From: Melanocharis versteri
Taxonomy: Eukaryota; Chordata; Aves; Passeriformes; Melanocharitidae
Assembly (NCBI GenBank): GCA_013397845.1
Contig: VZTG01001883.1
Location: 2,925,649-2,989,648, forward strand
Direction: 5' to 3'
DNA length: 64,000 nucleotides
A program made the position numbers and the translations under genes. Shown piece after piece: positions 35,787 through 49,127 of this stretch. The notes beneath the pieces are model-generated. The model saw nothing but the letters and a program-made list of their open reading frames with translations. It was not told the DNA's origin and did not search any database. Within the stretch, counting starts at the first letter, position 1. The number at the start of each line of letters is the position of its first letter.

Positions 35787-38700
35787 TCTTCAAAATCTCC
35801 CTATTTTCTTTCATCTTATATATAGGCTGTTATCCTTTTAGAGCAAAAGACATCATACATAACCATGACAAAAACCTGTCAGAATGAAAAAAAGTGTATA
35901 GCAGCTACCTTGAATGTTTACTTTGAAAGGAAATTTTTTCTTTGATATGTTTTACAGCGCTGTGCCTGTACTCTTGGATTTTCAAAATAATTGTTCCAAG
36001 AAGAAACCATAAATTATATTTGGAACATCCCTTCCACATCCCAGGTAACTGAGGATTGTAATTAATATTGTCCAAGTATTAGTCTTGCACGAAATTTAAT
36101 TGTCTTTTATTTTGAATATTTTTCTCCTGTGCAGTCCACTTGCAGGAGCAAGATTAGCATTTAAATGCTGTTATAGGATGTATATGAAAGTAAGAAAAAG
36201 GAAGGGAAACACTTGGCAGCAGTTCAATAGCACCATAATAGCCTTCTTCACTGTGCTGAATTGTCAATAGCTTGCTGTATGGATCTAGAGTCTAAATGGC
36301 TTGTGGCTACTCGAGGATGAACTTAAATAATTTTTAAGAAAATATATGCAAGAGATAGAGTAGAAAACAATAGAAATTATAAGATTTTCACAACCACGTA
36401 ACAGTGAGTTATTTGATTTCTCTGAAATTCCAGATGCAGAGCACTTCCCTTCAGACTGTAGGATGTTGCCCTGCAGCATGTATCAGAGCTACCACTCTGC
36501 TATTTCACTTTTAGTGCATTATATATGTGTACAATATAGTTCTGCTCCCTGAGGTTAAATTTTGCTCATTGTACAACCGAAACCCAGAGGGCTAACACAC
36601 AGTTGAGAAAGTGCTATTTTGTCAATTTTGGTATGGAACTCTATCCATACAGGTATATGAAGAACTTCTTGGTTTACTGTTCTTCTTGTCCATGTGCTCT
36701 TTCACTGAAACAGATTATTTCAATATTGTTCAATTTGAAAGGCCGTTCCAAAGAAAAGAAATTGAAAATTCATCTCTGAATAGCATTTCCATGCTGAATG
36801 AAAAAACAAAAAAGAAAAAAAAAAAGAAAGACAAAGGATGATGGAAACAAAGATCAATAACATTCTCTAATCTACAGTAGCCATTTTCTGCATGACTGAG
36901 TGCTGCAGTCAGTGCTAGAAACACTGATGTCCATATTCATTATACATATGAGTTCAGTTCAGGTACACAGATTCAGCTGTTCTGATGTGTTTTACGTAGC
37001 CAAACCCTCTAAAATTAAGAGTATAGACTCTTGTGCACTGCATTAAACAAAATGGCTAGTTGGTACTAACCCAGCCCTCAGCTATGTCCTTTTACAAGAG
37101 TCTAACACATATAGTACCTTCTGCTTTATGTCTTATGCCCCAGTGATAAAGAGAAAGCATCAGACATTCCAAAATTATATGAAAGGCTAGCTAGTGCTAC
37201 ATCAACAAGGATAAGTCATAAATAAAATAAAAGGAACATGATGGAAGGCATCCATCTTTAGAATGAAGGGGCAGCAGACTTCTGATATGTTCAGCTGCAG
37301 TACAGATAGGGGAAATGGGGCCTGTCCAACACAGGGCCAGGAGGTTTTCAATATTTTATGTATAGCATCTGTAATTCTATTACTGACTGAACATAAAAGT
37401 TTTCTTACCCACCAGAAGTTTGGTAAGGAGTGTGTCTATAATGGAAAGAAGGGTTGTATTAAATATTAATTTGTTTCAGACCTTAGTTTATAATCCAAGT
37501 GTCCTAATCTGAGGCTTTGAAAGTTTTCTTTTTTTTAAACCCCTCCTTTTTCCTTTTATGTAAGTGAGCTAACCTTTTTGCAAAGCATTCTGAAAGGCGG
37601 TCTTTAACTGTATATTGTACATAAGATGTTACCATAGAATTGTTCTTTTGAAAACCAGTTAAGCAGGAAACAAGAAAACTCAGATATATCAGTCATTTGG
37701 TCGGTGTTATTTCTTTGGGCTTCCAAATAATGCATTTACTTCCATAGAAGGAGTTAATTGTGTTGTCATTCAAAGCACTTCACATGGTCAAATGATCTTA
37801 AGAAAAAACTTTTATTGTATCCTCAAAAGCTATGGCTTGTGTGAAATTGATGAAAGCGGCGTACAAATTGGATCGAGTATGACAACAGTCTTGTGGAGCA
37901 ATGAAATTGTTTTGACTATCTTATAACTTCAACAACTGTTTGCAGTATTTAATATTACACACTTGAAGGTCTGAGAGAAAAAATTGTGAGCAGATTGGAG
38001 ATGGACTGTAACAGATAAGATTGACTCATCTGTACTCCTTTGTTTCACAGTAGTGTAACTTCATATAATTGCTAAATTTATTACAAATCATTTACAAATT
38101 TCATTTTCAGGAAGCATGCAAAGGATTCTAGTGGAGTCAAAACAAATTTTTTCTCTAAAATGTGTTTGATATGTTAACAGAAATTCCTCACCAAACATTA
38201 CATTAGCTTTTCATCACCTCAAACTTTACTTTCTGTGGTAAAACAACACATGTGATATCAAAAATAATATGATGACAAACCTTTAATAGGTTTCCAACAC
38301 CTAAATACACGTCAGAAACTCTTTGCTGTTCTATATCTGTGGGAGGCTCCACCATCTATGCCTTGGACATAAGGAATGCAAAAAATGTCTGTGGTTACAC
38401 TTCCCTAGGTTTCATTTGTGCAATCAGAAGATTAGCATCCATGAAAAGTTCTTTGATCCTCTAACTTTAGATAATAATGTTGTAATTAATAAATTAATGG
38501 CCATTTGTTTAACATAATTGACTTATGCCCCCTTACCAGTTTAAGTGAAGGTGCCTATTAAGCCATCATTCAAGTCACTCTTATTGCTCTGTCTGCTAGT
38601 GGACAGCATGCTACCTGTGTGCGAGTTTGTGCCTGGAAAAATACATCCATGGGCAGAAAAAACAAGCTATCTTGGCTTTTCTCTTTAGTGTGCATGAATG

Positions 38701-39443
38701 AATAACTCAGAACATATCAATGAAATGTTCAAAACATATCTCTTATTCAAAAGACATCCATGTTTGTTTTGGACACAGAGTCAGCTGAATACCAGCATTT
38801 TACCAGCAGTCAAAAATTAATTTTGCAAAATGTTAGGAAGACATTCAGGGTTATGTTAGAGGATACTAAAATGTTATCCATTTAGGTCTACTAAAATTCT
38901 TCTGTATTTTTTTTTTTAAACTGACTATCAAGTTCATGTAGATTTGAATCTCCAAAATTTTTCAATAAAGATTTCAGAATGACAAAGATATTTGAAGAAA
39001 TGCCTTGGAACAACCTGACATTTCTTAGCACTATATGGATTAAAACCAAGATTAATGCAAGTGAGGAATCAATATGGACTAAATCATTAAGTATGTCTTG
39101 CTTTCTTGAAAGCCATACAAAACATTAATCTGTTAAAATTGAAAATATGCATTTAAAATCCTATTAGCTTAAGTTTTTCCTAACAACAATTCTATCTGCT
39201 TCCAGGAAGGGATAGTTACTAGATGAAATCAGAATTGAATTCTAGAATCCTGTAATTGGAACTAAAAACACTAAGGAAAAGGATTTTCATGAAACAAGCC
39301 ACTAAAAGTACCAAAAAAGCACTGTACATCCCCTCTTGAAACTATTAAATAGTGCAAAGGTGAGAAGTTAATCTATTAGACTCTCAAAAGCAACAATATA
39401 ATTTCACCAAACTCTTCACTCTCTCTGTTCCCTCAGTGAACAG
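35787..39443. other. A+T-rich unique sequence, no gene seen
   Basis: No recognised gene or repeat family. Short A-runs at about 36800-36830 and a TTTTTTTT tract at about 38910 are the only low-complexity features. Confidence 0.5.
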
Positions 39444-39499
39444 TCTTGTAAGATATTTCTTTTCAGGAGAATCTTGTAAGATATTTCTTTTCAAGAGAA
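39444..39499. repeat. Recent 28-bp tandem duplication
   Basis: Two head-to-tail 28-bp units (39444-39471 and 39472-39499), beginning TCTTGTAAGATATTTC, differ at a single base near the end (GGAGAA versus AAGAGAA). The high identity against a decayed background implies a young slippage duplication that may be polymorphic. Confidence 0.95.
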
Positions 39500-41258
39500 T
39501 AGTCAGCACTTAAGAAAAAGTTTCTTTTAAAAATAAAACTGGAATCAACAAACAAATTATTTCAGGGCTGTAGAAAGTTAATTAAAGCCTGAACAGATTG
39601 TAGATAATAGTGGAAGTTATTGCTTAAGATAGTGGAACAGGTTAGGGAAAAATACATGGATGACAAAGATAAAACCTTGCAAAATTAGGAAATAATTTAC
39701 ATAACCTGGTAATAATGTGATCTATTTTATCTGTTGGTTGGTTTGGGTTTGTTTTTTCCCTGGTATGACCTTGTTTTTCCCCTCAAAAAAGCAATTCTTC
39801 GAATAAGTACTAATGCCTGAGAATGCTAAAAAGGCAAATAATGTTTGGTGGAGTAACTCATGGTTTCATTTTGAGAATCATGAGGGACTTTTAACTAAAT
39901 TCTGGAGTTACTCAAATGTATCTAAAATGTTTCTTTATATAAACTTAACTTATCCAAATGTGGAAAAAAGCTTAAAGCAATTTGATTGCTCTATGCCTAC
40001 TGTACTGACTGAGAAGAACCTACAAGGTATTGTTAGTAGCAAAAGTACGTTTTTTTTTTTTTACAGTCTTTTGGAGTCAGGAGTCTTTTATTTTTACTCT
40101 TTCAATATATGATATTTATAGAAGCCCTCAAATCCCTCTGGGTCACCACACGTTGATCTGGGTCACAAGCACTGGTGCAAACAAGAGATTATGCTAAATT
40201 TATATTACTTCAAACTAGTATCATTGATCCTGACCCTAGCACAGGCAGAATTGGGACTAAAACTGACATAGAAGTGGCAATCTGGGCAAAACCTCTGGTG
40301 ACCTTGTGAATGCATATGTTTTCATGTCATTCTCTGTCTGTCAGAGTAATATAGAGTCACAGCTACAGTTACATAATTGTTATAGTGGTCACCTTAAGGT
40401 CTCTTTTAGCTAAAGCTGATTGTAGCTTTGCAGATACATTCCCTGATCAAATACACATAAAGTCTCTTGGAATTCAGGAATTCAAGAAAATCCTTAATAC
40501 TTCAGATTTTTGTTACTAGCATGGTTGATATCAGTCTGTTTCACATGGATGTAACACATTTAAAGGCATATTATATGAAGTAATAATGTAATTTGTTAAT
40601 ATAAAGTCAATATAATCTCATTATAATAGCTGTTGATTTTACCTAATGTTTATAAATCATGTCATAATGAAAATTAAGTCATAACTATAGAACTTTAAAA
40701 AAGAGTTAATATTCCTTTTTTATTATTAATTATTTTCAATGAAAAAAAAAACCCTTCTCTAGACTTATTAATAGACTATTATTTTTTCCCTCATTAAATG
40801 TTGCTGCTGCCTTTGAATCATTGAGACAATTTTTCTGCTGGCCACCATTCTTTTTTGAGTTCCATCAGGCTGGTATCTAATTCTGTAAACTGAGAATGTG
40901 GTAGAATTTTTTCGAAGGTTCAAGCTCTGTAAAAGAGGTTTAGAATTATAACCTTTCCTACAAAACATAAGTACAGATGTTTTGAAAGTTTCCAAGAGTG
41001 GTGTGACAAGCACTTGGGTTTCTTTATTGTTTTTCCATATGCTGTGTCAATGTCTATGCATAATTTTATACATGTACTCTCTGCTTGTTTCCTGTTGAAT
41101 TGAGTGATATGAAACAAACATTGGATATAGAAACATTCTCTTCTCTGGTTTTTACTGTCAGTCTTTGTTGTACAGAATTATGTTGGACAATGACTTTTAC
41201 TGATTTACAGAATATACAACTCAGGTTTGCTCTTTTTCCTGGATCAGAGATCAGATAT
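39500..41258. other. A+T-rich unique sequence, no gene seen
   Basis: A 99-codon plus frame at 39813-40112 is of chance length, contains a poly-F run from the T12 tract at about 40050 and matches nothing known. Nothing else recognisable. Confidence 0.5.
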
Positions 41259-41278
41259 AAACACAAGGCCTTGTGTTT
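41259..41278. repeat. Perfect 20-bp palindrome
   Basis: AAACACAAGG followed directly by its exact reverse complement CCTTGTGTTT, with no loop, centred on AGGCCT. Random expectation for a 20-bp perfect palindrome at any site in 64 kb is about 0.06. It could extrude as a small cruciform or bind a dimeric factor. It has no neighbour that explains it. Confidence 0.9.
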
Positions 41279-44200
41279 GAGATAAGTGAGTCAGCTGGTA
41301 AAAACTGGTAAAATATTTTGCCCAGTATAATATTTTGAGAATAATTTCTGAAGACCATATGAAAGACAAGATGAACCACAGATACAGTTAGGTGAGACAA
41401 ATGTTGCAAATGTAAATTAATAATTCTGGTAGAAACTCTAAGAAAACTAAATTCCAAAATACGGACATTAAAGAAAAAAATCTTGCTACACAGAAATAGT
41501 CTCAATGCTCTTTCAACAGTATGAAAGTCCTAAATTTCACAGATGCATTATACCTAATTTAGATTACCTTACATTTGACTGTAAATGTATTGGCTTTTGC
41601 ATGTGTTAAAACATATCCAAATCCCAAAGAGATGACAATCTCAAATGTCAAGAAAGATAAAGTGTGAGGGAAAGGAAAGGTTATTACATGAATTGGTACA
41701 TGACTGAGGCACCAAGGGATTACATGAAATGAGACTGGTCCTTATAATGACAAAGGCGACTGGTCTCAACTTGCCTGAAGCCCAGAAAAGTAACTTAATT
41801 ATAATCACACTCTTTTTTTCCTTTTTTTCTTTGCAGCATTACCCATGCCTTTGTAAAACAATCTACCTGTGCACTGGTAAATTAATTTAAATTTAATATG
41901 CCCCATTAAACTAAATTATTGTCAGTGCATGTGTGCATATTCCTTATATAATTGCCATGGAAAGTTTTATGATGCACAAGGACTTCTATTCTTCCTTTTT
42001 GATGTTAATATTTACACACAAAGCTACCATTAATGTCAATAAGGAGATATACATGTAAATCTCCCCTTTCCCAAGTACTGATGGCAGCACTGATACAAAA
42101 GTGCTCTCTATTTTTTTTTCCCTCAATGATTCTGTTTCAGATGTAACATAAAACAAATCTCCGGGACTGGAATAAATTAAAAAAAAAAAAAAAGAAAAAC
42201 CTACCTTTTCCAAATAACTACTTGTCTATTTTGCTTTTTATCTATGCTCAGAATTACGTTGTTGTTTTCCCCAGAGAGGTAAAAAGCACAAAACTGAAAA
42301 CAAGACATGGTTCACCGCACTCGAAATCCCACTTGAAGTACAGCTTTACATTTCTTTTATATTTGTAGAGTTTATAATGAAACGTTTCCTTGCACGAACT
42401 GTTTCCTCTGAACCCTTCAAGGTGAAGTTCATGCTATGTTCCACTAGATTTTTTTTAACTTCCTTTTTTTAAATATGATATTTCTCCTAAAACACATTAA
42501 TTAAAACCCTATGCTCTGCAAAGGCAGTCACCACCTTATGTAATTTCACCCTATTTCGGGCCATAGTTTAACAACTGATTTCATGATTTTTCTATATAGA
42601 CAACAACAGAGCATGGATTTTGAATCATAGCTCCTGGAAATGAATACCCTTCTTTCCTCTTGCCCCACACACTCAAACACTGCCTAGATATACCTTTTTG
42701 AGAGCTTTGGGATTATGCAATGTCTATAAAACAACGGATACTCATGAGATTCAGATTTATAAAAATCCAGTCGTGTAGGTAGACCAAACCCATGTGGAAT
42801 TTAAGTTTCAGTTGTCTCCATGTCCAGTAATGCCACAACCTCTGTTGATCATATAATATTTCCAAAGGGAAGAAGTAAGTGGAGATGCTCATTGTTATGT
42901 AACATGGTGTGAAGGCTGGTCTGGAGTATTCTGTAAGCACAATAGCATCTGAAAAAAACTCCTTGTAGATCTCCCGCATAGATCTCTGTGCAGTGACCAG
43001 TCACGTTTCCCTATGTGTGAGGTGCTTAGACCTTCAGCCCTGTCTGAAAGACTGGTTTGCACAGCATTGTAGATGTGTCCAATTGTTTCCTATTAGGAGC
43101 ACTTTTCCAGTCCATTTTGGAAATTAATTAAAATAAGCCATGAAGAAGTTTGGAGAGGAGAAATGTCACCAGGGAAAATAGCACAGAGGAATTGAAACTT
43201 GCATTTTAGCTTTCCTTGGAAATGTCTTATTCTGCTACTGGCCAGATAGCTAAGTAGTTTCTGAAGTGCAGAATACAGAATATCTGCAGGCTGATCGCAG
43301 ATCGTCTTATTCAAGCATTTTAGAGGCAACTATTTTCTGCAAACTGTATCTCAACTCCCAGTTGACTCCTCTATTATTCTCTTTAGGATCTTCAGGTTTA
43401 TACTGATATTGAATCATTTGTTATAAACTGACATACAAAAAAAAAAAACAAACTAAACAACAACCCGACCCAAAAAATGCCTCTAGAAGGTCATTGGACT
43501 GATAAACTCTGCTTTGTTAAGAAAGGTGAACTTTAGCTGATTTGTAAAGTACCACTCTACAGAAAGCAATAGAGTAAGCGAATTCAGCTGTCACTTGTGA
43601 ATAGGAGTTAGGCATCATTGCTTGAAGGTTGAACATGAAAATGCTCAGTGCTGATTAAATGACCATAATTCCTCAAGGTTGTGACATGTGTGAGAGCTAT
43701 GGGAAGCTATGATCAGAAAATCCAAGCAAAAGAATCTGCAATGGAATGGCATGCTCAGGAGGATTGTTTTACTCTCAGCCAGCCTGCAGAAAGGATAAAC
43801 AAAACAGAATCTCTAGGCATTTAAAATGCCTAATTTCTGATTTTGTTTTGAGATAATGTCAGTTCATTTAAAAAGAAATTTGATTTGCTATTGCACTGAA
43901 AAAGAAGTACTTTCCACCAATTGCTCATCACACTCATTAGCATCCTTAGAAACTAACTGCTTGTGGTGGAAATTCAGACCTGGCATCATAACGGATCAGG
44001 TGATGCTTGCTATTGCTGCTGGCCTCCAAGCCTTCCAGGAATTCTGGATTTGCACCTAGAAACTCCAGCCAGAAATTAAAGTGACTCAAATCAAACAATA
44101 CTGAATAGTCACATTGGCAGCTCTGCTCAAGTGAAGCTATGCTGCCAGTAGGAACAGAGCCAGTGGGCAATCACAGAGACAAATGCTGGCTTTAAATCTT

Positions 44201-46697
44201 GCCCTTGAGGATTGAATGAGTCCTTTTACCTTGGGAAGATTATGTATATTTTTTTTACACAAAATGCCTTTCTAGCAAAACCAAGAGAATCCTAATAGAT
44301 CTTCTACTTCACATAGCCCAAAATTCTCAGCATTTACTAATTTTCTGAGATTAATTTTGAACAGCTCCTAAATTTCCTATTCAGAAGAAACATTGATTCC
44401 TGTTTTACTTGCCCTCATTTAACAGTACTACTCTGATTTAGACCATGAGAAAATTTTTTTTTTTTTAACATGTGTGTGGGAATTTTAAAAATAACATTAA
44501 AAAATAAATCAGGAGCTCGGGAAGAGATAGTAGCTGGGTTAAAATTTATGGGTCCCTGGTTGATCCTGAGTAGTTCAGAGTAATCACAATATCTAAGCAC
44601 CTGCAGCTCATTTGTACTTCGCAATCACAAAGCTTTTGTGGGAAGTGGTTTAGGGAGACACCTCAGAGAACGGAAAAGCCACAAATTAATGTAATAGCTT
44701 ACTGAAACACAGAGCTGAGTAATTTTCCCTGCCTTTCAAGAACTGAAAGAGCCTGCATAAGGGAATGCTTCCCCTTTAGAGGAAACTGCTTTAGACCGGT
44801 TACTTTAGAGATTACTGATGTCAAGATGGCTAAGCTACAGAAAACTCTACCAAGTTCTTTGGGGCAGAAGAATCTTCTAAACTGTTGATTAAGAAGGATC
44901 ACATGTTATACACAGGTATGGATCCACCTACTCAAATCTAGTGGTAGTTTTCAAGCCAGTATCTTGCGTTGCTCTTGGATGGAATATCCATTGGTCTTGC
45001 TAGCTTGAGGAAATGAGACATCTTTCAGGAAAATACACATAATGGTAGCTTGTAGGAAAGCTTCTCTGCAATCCTCTTTCTCCTTTAAGACTGTGTTAGT
45101 TTAGAAATATGGAATGATAAAGGGAAAGGAAAAAAGGCAACCTGATTTTGTCACCTGGAGTTGTATGTGTGCAAATATCTGTTCTCCAGAAAATGCTTGT
45201 AGGTTCTCGGGTCTTTATAGAGCTCTTTCATCATGAAACTCTACCCAGGCTCTGGCAAATGCTTTTATCATCCTTCTGTATTTATTTTGCTTGTTATTAG
45301 ATTGTATGATCTTTGTAGGCTTTCTGCACTTCCATTTTGAGGAATTCTGAAACACCGAATGAAAATTATAGACATCTGATTTGGAATTTTGGATTCTGCA
45401 CCATAATCCCAAGTCTAAGTGTCATCCACTTATATTACAAGGATTCTTATTATTACATAGGTACAATTTAATGTATGTTGCAAGTAAGAAAGGATCATAG
45501 CCTCAGAAAATCTTAGCATGACATAAAGCTACACTGCCATCATCATTGGGTCAACTTTGAAAAATCCATCTATTTCATTTCGTGATATACAGGGTGACAA
45601 TTTGGAAAAACGGTCATGTTATAGAATCAGTGTCTCTTAAATACTCAAATGACTGGCTAAATGTGATGAAACAGTGTGAGAATAACCACAAATTGTCAGA
45701 ATTCACAGTTGGTTCTTTGGGGTTTTCTTTATGGTTGACATAAGCCTTGTTTCAAATTTTCCTGCTTTACCCCTTAAACCTTGCCTAGCAGTTTTTTCCA
45801 ACTTCACATGTGTTACAGGGGTGTGGTTAATGCAAGGGTACTTATGGTGAGAGTAGTCTTCTCATTCCTAACTATTCCCGAGGTGAAATACCATGCCAAA
45901 ATCTCTGGGTTTTCATGTAATTTTTTCAGGAATTGAGTGCCTCTCCTGGGTCCTTCTTCTGATTAGTAATGTTGTGATGACTATATTCCTACTTCTTAGA
46001 GAGAGAGGTTATCCCTATTCCTATTCTGTTTGTGGGGCAGTCTCCTCTCTCTGCCATTGATTTGAGTCATGAGCTAGAATGTATTCCAGCAAGAATCCAT
46101 GAGTCAACAAAAGTACTCAAGTTCTGATCACATGATCAAACCTGACATCCTGTCACAAATATGAGGTTTAGACTTATGACACCTAGTACTGCCACTGCTG
46201 CAGGTGATCTCACTATTCTAAAAGCAAATAAATAAAGAATTGCTTATAAGAAGGAATAAATCTATGTAGTTTGAAACTTCTTTGGCCTGAGAAAAATTAA
46301 AAAAAAAAAAAGACTGCTCAAAATGTTTGACCGTCATGAGAACACAGGTCTCCAGCAGAGAAGCAAAATCAACTAACAACATAAACTGCCCTCAGGAACT
46401 GGGAGCAGTAAGAAATTAATGTCCTGGCTTTGCTGCAATGGAAGAAGTTTCATTATCAGAACACACAAATACTCTGTGTGCCTTCCTGCTATGTTGGAAA
46501 GATTTATTCTGGGTAGTATCTGAGGGAGGTGTGCGATTACAATCCATCGATAAATTGGGAAATGCTTCACAGCAGCAAACAAATAATGTTATAGATAGCA
46601 ATACTCCATATTTCTCTAGCTTCTTTAATTTTCAGTTTTTAAAAGTGCTTAGCATGACATTCCTTAATTAAACCTCTGAAATTCCTGCTAAACTAAT
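41279..46697. other. A+T-rich unique sequence, no gene seen
   Basis: Contains A16 at 42179-42194, T-runs near 44453 and no recognisable gene, CR1 or LTR. Many short open frames on both strands, all under 90 codons, are not credible as genes. The 43.9-44.2 kb stretch is a little richer in G+C but unrecognised. Confidence 0.5.
42179..42194. repeat. A16 homopolymer
   Basis: Sixteen A residues followed by a G and five further A. No attached retroelement body. Confidence 0.85.
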
Positions 46698-46832
46698 TAG
46701 TAAACTGAGCCCAATTTTAGAAAGGGATAACTAGGATCAAAATATTTGTATGATTTACCAAGATCATACTATGTATCAGTGCAGGAAGAGAACCAAAGTC
46801 ACTGAATCTCAAAGCTTTGCTTTCATCATCGG
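46698..46832 (-). mobile_element. Ancient MIR-type SINE remnant, antisense
   Basis: Reads in antisense MIR order: AGTAAACTGAGC, AGAAAGGGATAA, TGATTTACCAAGATCATAC, CAGTGCAGGAAGAGAACCAA, then TGAATCTCAAAGCTTTGC. This corresponds to the complement of 'cagtttcctc', 'gggcaagtcactt', 'ctggttcgaatcctggctctgcc' and 'gctttggagtcagac' of the family core and 5' part. Divergence is high, as expected for a family that was active before the bird-mammal split. Amniote MIR copies are sometimes retained as regulatory sequence. A profile search would decide. Confidence 0.5.
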
Positions 46833-47112
46833 TGCCTGTGTCCTGTATTATTTTTTATCTGTTTCATAAACTATATTTGAAATGGTTTCAGAAACCACTG
46901 GAACCAACATTACACACTGTACAGAAATGTAGTCAAAATGTAATTTAGTAAAGGAAGTCAGCTGGAATGAGTCAGACCACAGTTCTAACTCAACCTAATT
47001 ACCTGGGTTGTTTTTCTCTGTTAGCAAAGAGCAATGATAGGTTTCACAGGAGTCAGATGGAAACTACAAAAATAGACCCTGGAAGCTGGAGTCAGAGAAC
47101 TCGGTGTGGCTG

Positions 47113-47125
47113 CCACTAGATGGCA
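47113..47125 (+). promoter_or_regulatory. Candidate CTCF-binding core motif
   Basis: CCACTAGATGGCA matches the frequent CTCF core variant CCACTAGRKGGCA, the invariant-looking CCAC and GGCA parts being intact. CTCF sites mark chromatin-loop anchors and insulators. The flank, GCTG before and ATG after, is moderately compatible. It is not inside a recognisable repeat. A single-motif prediction needs ChIP or conservation support. Confidence 0.4.
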
Positions 47126-47381
47126 ATGAGATTAAATGCTGTCTGTTCCCGTGGGTCTGGCTCAACAACCCAGCTCCCCCTGGGGAAATTGTCATACACC
47201 AGTGATACAAGTGGTCCTATGCCCTAACTGCAGTGGGATCCTCTGGTGTCCAAAGGAAAAATGGAAAATGATTCGCAAAAGCTTGTAATCAAAGCATTGG
47301 AAACTACAACATGGCATACTATGTCGATCTAACACAATTACACGCTTGATATGTGTAGCCTAGACATGCACAAAGCTTGTG

Positions 47382-47405
47382 CTTCAAAGCTTTAAAGCTT
47401 CGAAG
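47382..47405. repeat. 24-bp near-palindrome built on AAGCTT sites
   Basis: CTTC-A-AAGCTTTAAAGCTT-C-GAAG: the inner 14 bp (47387-47400) are a perfect palindrome and the outer 4-bp arms pair after one mismatch. A third AAGCTT lies at 47373-47378. The inner length alone is expected a few times by chance, but the extended arms are less so. Confidence 0.7.
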
Positions 47406-48927
47406 TGAGCCAAGTTGCACCAATGTTTTTTTTCTTAGATAATAGGTTGAGGGCTTATGGCCAAAGTATCTCAGATTTCCTGTGTAATGTTTGTCACCTT
47501 ATTTACATGTGGACACACCCTTTTTTGTAAAAAATTCTCAGCTTGATTTAACAGCATCAGTAGTCAAACCCTTCATTTTGAAAGCGGCCTGTTTCCAAGC
47601 CAAAATCATTGTGAACTAAAGCTTGCAGAAAGGTCTTCTAAAAGGAATAAAATAAAAAGCTGATAAAAACCCCAAACACACAAAAAAGAAAAAAAGACAG
47701 AGAGAGAAAAAAAGAACATTCTATTCTGATTTTTTTTTTTTAATGAAAGATCATATTTTGAATACTTAACAAATAATTTTGTTACCTTAAGGAAAGAGTA
47801 GAAAGTATAGAAGGACTCTCAAGCTCCCACTCTCAGAATCTAGTAATTCCTTCAAACTGTTTATGTTTATATTTCTAAAGACTGTTGATTTTTTAGAAAA
47901 TCCAGCTGTGATACTAAAATTGAAGGAAAAAGTAAGGCTTTCCCCATTCTTTACCCTTTATAAGTGGCAGCAGCATTCTGAATCACAGTAACAATAAATT
48001 TTGTGATCCAGCTCAAAATTTCTACCCTTTCCACCACCCCCAGTGAATTCGAAGTTTGAAGAACTTTCATAAGCCTAATTTATGAACTACTAAAATGCAT
48101 TTCAGAGCCAGAAGTAAAATATATAGAGTGGGAATCCTTTTGCAACTGGTGCCTACCTAAAACAAATAGAGAGTTTTGGCTATAAATCAAATGCAAACAT
48201 TAACTTTCAGCATCAAAGGACAAGACGATGTCTTCTTCTGACCAGGAAAGTGGTGGGCTGAACATATTTATAGTACTTCATACCTTTTTTCTTCCTGGAT
48301 TGGCCTCTTCCTTCACACAGTTGTGTAATTTTTTTTCTTTCTAGCTCTTAGGCTTGTTTCTCAACACCACAATTTTTTCCATCTCTCCTTGTCACATTTA
48401 GCAGAATTGTGGTCCTTCTGAAGCATCTCCATTGGAAGATTTTGATGTCTAACAAGGACAGCAAGTTTTAAGAAAGTTGCTTAACACAAAGGACAAATCA
48501 TAACCATTGTATAATTTTCAGTCAATTTGCCTGTCTCTTAAGCTTGAGATACTTGGCTGATTCACCATTCATAAAAACAAGGGGTGGAGAGAGGAAACAA
48601 GATTGAGCTGCCAGCGTCTGTGACAGTATGGCAGCAATGCTGCAGCTGCTGATTCTAACAGGAGGCAAGGGCTAAACCCCACTGTAGGTAAATCTACATT
48701 TGCAAAGATGGCATTTCCACATGTCCCAGTAATTTGTAGGTGCAATTTATATGCCTGGTTTGGACAATGATAAAGCACTACATTCCTTACCAACAATAAG
48801 AAAACATACATGAAAGAATTCACAGTGAGCAGTAAATAGCCTCAGTATTTGCTCCCAATCCCTATTTTGGCTTCAAATGAAATAGTGAGATTTTTTTACT
48901 GCTTTATTCTATCACTGTGTCTACCTG

Positions 48928-48974
48928 CTTCCCTTCCCTTCCCTTCCCTTCCCTTCCCTTCCCTTCCCTTCCCC
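48928..48974. repeat. (CCCTT)n pentanucleotide microsatellite
   Basis: About nine uninterrupted copies of CCCTT (pyrimidine strand plus), ending in CCCCTTTC. Perfect arrays of this length are unstable and likely polymorphic. Pyrimidine/purine asymmetry permits triplex structure. Confidence 0.95.
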
Positions 48975-49127
48975 TTTCTTTTCTCTCATAAGCAAAGTAA
49001 TAAATGTCTGGTTCTACCACAATGTTTTGCCACAGTGATGTGGAAATTTAAATTTAAAGAGTATGGTCTCCTGGCTAGCTTCTGAGACCAACTGTCTGGA
49101 TTTTTCGCCAATATTCAAAATGTTTTC

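Larger units (their letters stand above)
46833..48927. other. A+T-rich unique sequence, no gene seen
   Basis: Holds a CTCF-like motif (47113-47125), an imperfect palindrome (47382-47405) and A/G-rich low complexity at 47670-47715. No gene recognised. Confidence 0.5.

Noticed and set aside
48928..48974. Short direct repeats that might suggest a CRISPR-like array
   Set aside because: It is a perfect pentanucleotide microsatellite without spacers, in vertebrate DNA.
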